Part shown: piece by piece, positions 57,726-64,000 of the stretch | Position numbering within the stretch: position 1 is the first letter of the stretch | Layout of the letters: each line of letters begins with the position of its first letter | Assembly: GCA_963971225.1 (NCBI GenBank) | Contig: OZ020269.1 | Span: forward strand, 36,787,264-36,851,263 | DNA length: 64,000 nucleotides | Origin: Melieria omissa | Lineage: Eukaryota; Arthropoda; Insecta; Diptera; Ulidiidae | Direction of reading: 5' to 3' | Program-made: the position numbers and the translations under genes | The notes under the pieces: generated by a model | What the model saw: the letters and a program-made list of their open reading frames with translations, nothing else | Databases searched by the model: none | Told to the model about the DNA's origin: nothing

Positions 57726-58152
57726 TGTAACGATGAGCCAGTCTGTCGCGGTGCAAAGCAACCCTGCCGCTACGTGCCGTGCCATAACCCAATCTGGCAA
57801 CGACGGCCGCGATAGTAACTTTTAGCCCAACCTGGCAACGATGGTCGCGGTCATCAGGGAAACTTCTAGTCCAATCTGGCAACGTGCGAGAACGATCTGC
57901 GCGACGGCCGGAGAGAGTATAAAAGGTGGCCAGATGCGGTACAGCGAGTCAGTCTGGTTTTGACAAGTGAAGTTGCCACACGGAATAATTAAGCAAATAC
58001 TTAAGTGTACGAACAGTAAAGTGTAAACTGTGAATAATAAAGTGACTGTTGGTGTATTTTATTGTCTGCGTTTAAGAAACTGACTGTGTTTTATTTTCAA
58101 ATCACACAATCCAGAGATACGTGACAGCCCACTAGACTTAGTATTCGTAACA
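57726..58152 (+). repeat. 3' LTR of copy 3
   Basis: A 427-bp LTR, preceded by the purine-rich AAGTGGTGGGCAG. It carries the same promoter and polyadenylation motifs as the 5' LTR. Confidence 0.9.
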
Positions 58153-58443
58153 ATATTTAAACATTAATGGCATAAAATTATCCTTCCAATAAAGCCAAAT
58201 TGATGGACATTAAAACGATTTTCTTGTGTTTTATTTCAATTCGAAGTTCTATACCTCTAAAAAAAAACACCCTATATATCAGTATGAAGTGAGTCTCAAG
58301 ATACAAATGTCTCGATAGGGAACATTTGTTGTGAACGAGCCTTAATTTTTTTTTTTGTTTTGTTGCTATGACATCTGTCAAGCATATTTAGTATACATCA
58401 AGTCATTGAACAAACAACATCATATTTTTTCATCGTGTTAAAA

Positions 58444-59817
58444 ATGTCGAATTTTGTACCAGATAGTGATGATTTGCGGAAAGAATTCATTTTTTGTTTT
58501 CATTTGAAAAATTGCTGCAGAGTCGAATCGAATGCTTGTCGAGGCATACGGTGATCATGCTCTATCAAGAGTAACATGCAAAAGATGGTTTCAACGGTTC
58601 AGAAATAATTATTTTGATGTGAGAAATAAAGAACGTGGAAGACCACCAAAAGAGTTTGAAGACGCCGAATTGCAAACGATATTGGATAACGAACGATGAC
58701 ACTTTGAGTCAAAAGCAAATGGCAGAAATGTTAAATGTTGCAGAAGCAACCATTTCTGTCCGTTTAAAAGCGGGAAAGATCCAAAAGTGTGGAAAATGGG
58801 TGCCACATGAATTAAATGAAAGGCAGATGGAAAACCGAAAAAACACTTCTGTAATTTTGCTTCAAAGACACGAAAGAAAATCAATTTTGCATCGAATTGT
58901 TAGCGGCGATGAAAAATTGATATATTTTGAGAACCCTAAACGGAAAAAACCATGGGTTAATCCGGGACAACCTTCAACATCGACTGCAAAAACAGATCGA
59001 TTCGGCAAGAAGACAATGCTGTGTGTTTGGTGGGACCAGAGTGACGTGGTGTATTGGCGAAACCGTTAATACTGATCGCTACCGACAACTAATGATTAAT
59101 TTGAACCATACATTGATCGAAAAACGACCAGAATGGGCCAGAAGACATGGCAAGGTAATTTTGCTCCATGACAATGCACCTGCACACAAAGCAAGACCGG
59201 TTCAGGATACAATCAAAGCACTTGGCTGGGAGCTGCTACCCCACCCGCCGTATTCACTAAACTTGGCTCCTTCCGACTATCATTTGTTTTCATCGATGGG
59301 ACACGCATTGGCTGAGCAGTACTTCGATTCCTACGAGGAAGTCGAAAATTGGGTGTCTGATTGGTTTGCTTCAAAAGACAAACAATTCTATTGGCGCGGT
59401 GTCCACAAATTGCCTGAAATATGGACAAAATGTGTGTGGCTAGCAATGGTCAATAATTTTAATTAATAATTGATTGGCACGACAGCCCGCTTACGCGAGA
59501 CTAAGGCCTAGCTTCCCGCAACCACCCGTGTTGTGCGTGTGAATTTTGTACGCGGGTGGAAGGGACCTACAGTTTTATGCCGGTTCCGAACGGCAGATTG
59601 GGAGCTTTTTCATAGGTAATTTTTTACTCTCAGAGGTTTGCCATTTCCAGCTGAGAGGACAGCCGCCGAAAGAGAAAACGAGTTTCCCCGTTATTTTTTT
59701 TAGGTGTTACTACATGCAGAATTCGAACTAGCGTCGCTCTGCATGCGACTCGTTGGACCGCGCACTAACCAACTGAACCACGGCGGCTGCTGAACCAATG
59801 GTCAATACTTTGAATAA
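58444..59817 (+). pseudogene. mariner DD34D transposase (Mos1-like), broken
   Basis: The start MSNFVPDSDDLRKEF is followed after frame changes by RWFQRF, GRPPKEFEDAELQ, then the frame at 58700-59069: QKQMAEMLNVAE, WVPHELNERQMENRKN, and the first Asp in SGDEKLI. The family has Trp in place of the Leu. A gap of several codons and a shift near 59055 precede GETVNTDRYRQ. The second Asp is in LLHDNAPAH and the third in NLAPSDYHLF, 34 residues apart. Near the end an extra 2 bp shift the frame, and the SINE splits the final codons. Resemblance to Mos1 runs along the whole length. Confidence 0.88.
59456..59796 (-). repeat. tRNA-derived SINE, copy 3
   Basis: The same family as the copies at 1522 and 6085, in reverse orientation: on the minus strand it starts GGTTCAGCAGCCGCCGTGG, has the B-box-like GTTCGAATTC, and ends in an AT-rich tail. 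An exact 11-bp duplication, AATGGTCAATA, lies at 59445-59455 and 59797-59807. These bases are codons near the end of the mariner frame, so the target is certain. Confidence 0.93.
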
Positions 59818-60065
59818 AATGTTGTTTACTTTAACATTAAAAATTAATGTTTTATTTTCAAAGGCTCACTTCATACTGATATACCTGCTAAAGTGTGTAT
59901 ACCAAAACTCATGCAACTATGTTGCGCCAATGCAGAGAAAACGACAAAAAAACGTTTCCAGTAAAATTTGGTTTTTGGCTCATACGATAAAAACGCGGGA
60001 AGGACTCGAAATGTTAACAAACGTATGTTGCCTTTATCAGTTTCTCATTTTTGGTCTGGTTTGGT

Positions 60066-61038
60066 CATGGTTCAATAATAAGGTTGTAGCATCCCGCAAC
60101 ACCAAAAACCACATGTATTTTGTTGGTAGGATCGTTTATCGCTACTGTCAAAATCAGCTGATATTTTCCGACGCAAGAGGGAGAAACTGAAAACAAACAA
60201 GAGTGATTGTTGCCAGACGGTGCTGTATTTGAGTGAAAAAAAGGGAAAAGTGTTCAGGTCAGTTGTGTTCTGTCAGGTATTTTCGGTATTTCAGGTATTT
60301 AACGATCAGCCGATGGCTTGCTACAACCATGGCTGAACTACAAGGTGCCTGAGCACTTTTCCCGTTTTTTCACTCAAATACAGCACCGTCTGGCAACAAT
60401 CAGTTTTGTTAGTTTTCAGTTTCTCCCTCTTTCGTCGGAAAATATCAGCTGATTTTGACAGTAGCGATAAACGATCCTACCCACAAAATACATGTGGTTT
60501 TTGGTGTTGCGGGGATGCTATTACAGTGCAAGCTCGGTATTCGCGACTACCCATTATCGCGACGGCCCGGTTATCGCGACGACTTAATTTTTGACATTGC
60601 AGGTTCTATAATCGCGACAGTTTACGAAAAACGGGGTTCTATTTTCGCGACTTTTATCTGTTTTTTTTTTATTTTATTACAATGTCTATAACCAAAAATG
60701 GGAAATCCCCGTCTTTTGGTATATACCTTTTGGATTGTTAAGCCGACAACAGCACTATATTAATCACGTGATTCAGCTGTTATTTAAAAAAATTATTTGC
60801 TAAAAAAGCAACCCAAAATCTCCAATTTCTTTAAAATTGTTTAAAATGTAAATATATAAATAAAAACAATTCTAATTTCAAAAATTACATAACATTTTTA
60901 AATAATATTTTGGGTTCTGTTATCGCGAAAATTCAGTTTTCGCGACAGGTCTGGTTTTTATTAAATAAATAATTCAAAATCGAGCTTGCACTGTACCTTA
61001 TTCTTGTGCCATGGCTACAACCTTATAGTTGAACCATG
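60066..61038. mobile_element. P-type MITE G (foldback), interrupted
   Basis: The inverted ends are CATGGTTCAAYWATAAGG then TTGTAGC. Arms of roughly 200 bp are present (CCACATGTATTTTGTTGG, GATCGTTTATCGCTACTG, CAGACGGTGCTGTATTTGAG and their complements). An exact 8-bp duplication, GGTTTGGT, lies at 60058-60065 and 61039-61046. It carries a 470-bp pogo-like MITE in its right arm; its own length is about 500 bp. Confidence 0.85.
60524..60993. mobile_element. pogo/Tigger-like MITE
   Basis: A 470-bp element with ends CAGTGCAAGCTCG, inverted, between TA dinucleotides (60522-60523, 60994-60995). It has repeated TTATCGCGAC / TTCGCGAC units near both ends, as in pogo-like elements. No coding frame. 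Confidence 0.8.
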
Positions 61039-61046
61039 GGTTTGGT

Positions 61047-61938
61047 CATGATACAAAAATAGAAGGTAGAGCCGTTGCTTCTTCTCAGCCGCCATGTTGC
61101 AGATCTGACACTAAACCTGTTTTTGACGTTCTTCTTTGAAAATGTGCTACCGTACTGTTGTTAGGAAATCCCTTGAACATTTTCTTACGTCAACAAAATT
61201 GAAATGTATTTTGTTTAGGTTTTTGAGTTTAGATTCTCAAAATGTGAATATGTATTAGATCCGTATGTATATTTTCCGCAATGAACTCATCATACTTATA
61301 GTTTTGGTGTTTGATGTTTTAGGCTTGAATCAACCGTTGACGAATGAATAAAAATTTTTCAATTACGATCAATCTCACTGAAATACAAAACATAGTTCAA
61401 TTCGATATTTCAAAGTACTGGAAAAAAAAATGTTTTTGTAATTTGTCGCCGTGCCAATTAATCGGTGAGTGGCCAATTTGTTGGCACTGACAATAGTTGC
61501 CTATTTCTCACATGTTGTTTGGTGGGTTGTTCCTGGTTTTAGAGCAACGTGTTGCGAAACGTTTCTTTTTAGGCCGAACATGTTTTAGGATACGGTTTTT
61601 AAACAGCAATTTGAAAACACAAAAGAAAATGAATATTAATAAGAAATTAAAAAAAGAAATAATAACATAATAATTTACCTTTGTATTATTTATTGCGTTG
61701 TAGATTGTCTAACAGTTCATAATATTACTAAACAAAATGTACTAGTCACATTGAAATGTCTATTTCGTGTTTATTTTAAAAAAGATCTAAAAATCCTTAG
61801 AACCTTAAATAGCCCTAATTTAGTATTACAACGAAGTGGCATCACGACCCAAGCTATTGACAAATACGAGAAACGTCAATAAACACGTTTAGTGTCAAAA
61901 CAAATTACAGCGGTTCTACCTTCTATATTTGTATCATG
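61047..61938. mobile_element. P-type MITE H, tandem to G
   Basis: An 892-bp element with inverted ends CATGATACAAAAATAGAAGG and CATGATACAAATATAGAAGG, continuing TAGARCCG. The duplication GGTTTGGT is at 61039-61046 and 61939-61946. An inner inverted GACACTAAAC..TTTTTGACGTT block follows each end. The ends strongly resemble the canonical P-element TIR layout. No transposase. Confidence 0.88.
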
Positions 61939-62023
61939 GGTTTGGTCGAATGTAAATGAATTTGCTTATCGATAACAGCTCGACACAGGGTTGCACGTAA
62001 AATCGAAATCAGTTTATGATCAA

Positions 62024-62207
62024 TAGGTATGGGATTTATATGCAAAAACTATGCAAAAAATGCAAAAATACGCAAAATATGCAAACATATGCAAATATAC
62101 AGTGCATATGTTAGCTAATTCTTAATATTTTTCAATAAAAATATTTTCGGTCTGCTCAAATCGGAAGCTCCAAAAAAATATGCATTTGCATATAAATCCG
62201 ATCCCTA
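62024..62207. mobile_element. Short hAT-type MITE
   Basis: A 184-bp element with inverted ends TAGGTATGGGATTTATATGC and TAGGGATCGGATTTATATGC, flanked by the exact 8-bp duplication ATGATCAA (62016-62023, 62208-62215). The interior holds six ATGCAAA/ACGCAAA-type units. Confidence 0.87.
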
Positions 62208-63990
62208 ATGATCAATTTAGCGCTAATTGCAATGAGCTAAATTGAGATTTTTATATGACAAATTGAGCTAAATTTAAACCTAAATTGAGAAAATGTATGA
62301 ATGGCGCAATTTATCCAGCTGTCTGAATAGGTAATACTCACACATGGTGGTCTCAAAATGTTGTTCTAATTAAAACAGTAGTTTTGAGGTGTAGCAATGT
62401 TCGTCCAGAAATTAATTTTAAGCTAATAAAAAGCGCGTTATGGAGGTGCAGAGGGAGAATGGAAAACACGTATTTTCCAAATTGTATTTTCTCCAATTGT
62501 ACTTTTACCTCACACACAACATGTTAAGATAAATATTTTATTTTCGCACGAAATTTTAACTTTGACTTATCTGATCAAATAAATTAAACAACTGTCAGCA
62601 GGACTTTTTGAGCACTGAATATCTGCAACTAAATGCATATTAAGGCATGTTTTTCGTATATTTCTTATGTGTATTTAAATATTGAACTAAAATCAAGAAA
62701 TTTATTTATTGAAAATTTTTTGAGTAACTTTTTTCCTTCGTAAACGAATTCCAATGTGTTCAATGTAGATTTTAATTTCAAATTTTGTTGTTAGTATTGT
62801 ATTTTTTGTGTTCACAATAACACATTTTTTACATATTTTCCCAATTTAAGATTTAAAAACATGTACATTTTGAAGAAACATTATATGCGCAAATACTCCA
62901 TTATTAAGTGCATAAAAATCCTGAGCTTATTTATTCGATATTTGTACATTACACCATCATCGACAATGTTTTTCGTGCACTATTTTAACTTGAATGCGCA
63001 TTCAAATATACACGCATACAAATATCTTTGGACATGTGCATATGTATATATGTGTGCACCAGTTGAGGCTTCAATCTCATTAACTTCATACCAATGCCCG
63101 GTGCAGTCATTTATCATATTTATTTGTGCAATCTGTAAAAATGCCGTATCATTATGATGTCAACCTGACCATTTCGAACTTCGTCGAATGGGATCGAAAT
63201 TCGGGACGCATGCTTTGTCAGCATGAATTAATATTACCAATACATTTTGATAGTTCTTAAAAACAGATTAACAACGTATGTATGTACACAGATTTTATTT
63301 TTGTTTCACCTTCACACTGTCACTATTAACATATGTTAATATTTTTCTTTTCATCCGTTTTATAAAGACAGTTTTCAGTTTGAGCTAAGTTGGTAAGTAA
63401 AAACGTTAAATGGGCTGTGCTTAAGAGATTTTAGGTTCAAATGTTGAAGGGGAAAAAGGGATGAATGGGGTTTCAGCCCCCACAATATGGGCGAATTTGT
63501 TGCTTTTTTAAAGAAATGCCATAAAAAGTGCATTTTCAAAGATATTCTCACAAAATTTTGTATTTAAGATTTTTAGGTAATTCCACATCACATATCCAAA
63601 TTTGAACATTGAATTTTGAATATGCTAATTGTAACCAAAACAGGGGTAAACATTTTCATTTGTAAAAAAAAGATGGAAAAAATGAAATTTTTGTTTTCTG
63701 ATTACATATTTAGAAACATAAAATTTTGATAAAATGGCCACTGAGCCGAAGCCGCATGAAAATCGGACTTAAAACTAAAAAGTTATAGCAAAATCAAAAT
63801 TTAAAATATTTCTTGTTCCCAAACTTGAAGAAATGGCTCGGCGGAAAGCATGAGCAACGAAATCCACTTTTTCCATTTTCTTCTCAGTCAACGCGGTAGG
63901 CTGATATTAACGGCTGTCAAAAACAAACTAAATGTCGCAGCTTGTTCAATTTTTGACAAGAGTCAACTGACAGATGGCTGTTGACGGGAG
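62208..63990. other. Non-coding stretch, nothing certain
   Basis: AT-rich DNA. At about 63448 GGGGAAAAAGGGATGAATGG, then GGTTTCAGCCCCC, resembles in style the left ends of the TA-flanked elements (2258, 28480), but the other end would lie outside the window. The frame at 62861-63157 has no recognisable domain. Confidence 0.35.
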
Positions 63991-64000
63991 CAGTGTTGCC
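63991..64000. other. Possible start of a further hAT element
   Basis: The window ends in CAGTGTTGCC, identical to the first 10 bp of the hAT elements at 32419 and 45054. The rest is outside the window. Confidence 0.3.

Larger units (their letters stand above)
54452..58152 (+). mobile_element. Gypsy-like LTR element without RT, copy 3 (subfamily B)
   Basis: The 427-bp LTRs start TGTAAYGATG and end TCGTAACA, flanked by ATAT (54448-54451, 58153-58156). I see two differences between the LTRs (TGTAAT/TGTAAC at the start; GTACTCG/GTATTCG near the end). The primer site at 54881 is TGGTGTCAGAAGTGGGAT, matching the 3' end of tRNA-Leu. The LTR sequence is clearly diverged from copies 1 and 2, but the coding architecture is shared. 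Confidence 0.93.
53952..58272 (+). mobile_element. Deleted mariner (rosa-like?) hosting LTR copy 3
   Basis: The inverted ends read GGGTGTTTTTTTTAGAGGT on both sides with TA outside (53950-53951, 58273-58274). Without LTR copy 3 and one duplication, about 616 bp remain, less than half a full mariner. Attribution to the rosa/DD41D group is from memory of the N-terminal sequence and the ends, and is uncertain. Confidence 0.75.
58277..59881 (+). mobile_element. mauritiana-type mariner carrying a SINE
   Basis: The inverted ends are TATCAGTATGAAGTGAG on both sides with TA outside (58275-58276, 59882-59883). Without the SINE and one duplication it is about 1.25 kb, the usual mariner size. Its left end directly abuts the right end of the mariner at 53952-58272 (CACCC, TATA, TATCAG). 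Confidence 0.9.

Overview
The window looks like transposon-dense, AT-rich intergenic or intronic DNA of an insect, most likely a higher fly (Diptera). This is inferred from the mix of element families: mauritiana-type mariner, P-type elements, hAT, TTAA-flanked elements, Helitron-like elements with fly/moth-type ends, gypsy-like LTR elements with a tRNA-Leu primer site, and RTE, LOA and CR1-like non-LTR elements. I found no host protein-coding gene, rRNA or functional tRNA. Every long open frame belongs to a mobile element. The species was not identified.

Layout. 1-6.4 kb: two tRNA-derived SINEs flank a three-deep nest of DNA transposons (hAT containing a TA-flanked element containing another TA-flanked element) and a piggyBac-type MITE. 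9-13.5 kb: a Helitron-like element, two back-to-back TTAA-flanked MITEs that share one TTAA, and a non-LTR remnant. 15.8-19 kb: LTR element copy 1. 19.5-26.7 kb: a 5'-truncated RTE insertion with a 13-bp target duplication, a long-inverted-repeat element and a decayed LOA-like element. 28.5-33.5 kb: a TA-flanked element, then a P element remnant carrying two nested MITEs. 35-43.2 kb: a TIR element and two CR1-like elements placed head to head. 43.3-47.6 kb: a Tc1-like element with long TIRs, then an old hAT element filled with three other elements. 48-52.3 kb: LTR element copy 2, with a DNA element inside its 5' LTR. 53-59.9 kb: a Helitron-like element; a deleted mariner that hosts LTR element copy 3; and, directly abutting, a mauritiana-type mariner whose last codons are split by a SINE. 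60-62.2 kb: two tandem P-type MITEs using the same 8-bp target, one carrying a pogo-like MITE, then a short hAT MITE.

The most notable system is the LTR element family (copies at 15.85, 47.96 and 54.45 kb). Each copy has near-identical LTRs, a 4-bp target duplication and a tRNA-Leu-type primer binding site. The single internal frame runs Gag (SAP-like head, coiled coil, capsid, zinc knuckle) straight into integrase, with no protease, reverse transcriptase or RNase H. Copy 3 keeps the whole integrase (917 codons). Copies 1 and 2 additionally lack the integrase catalytic core through a shared, in-frame loss of about 609 bp, leaving the zinc-binding head fused to the C-terminal domain. Because two diverged subfamilies share the Gag-integrase junction and have very young LTRs, this looks like a propagating lineage that encodes capsid and integrase (or part of it) and borrows reverse transcriptase in trans.

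A second theme is recent P-superfamily activity: a P-like transposase remnant and three MITEs with CA-starting, P-like termini, the MITEs with exact 8-bp duplications.
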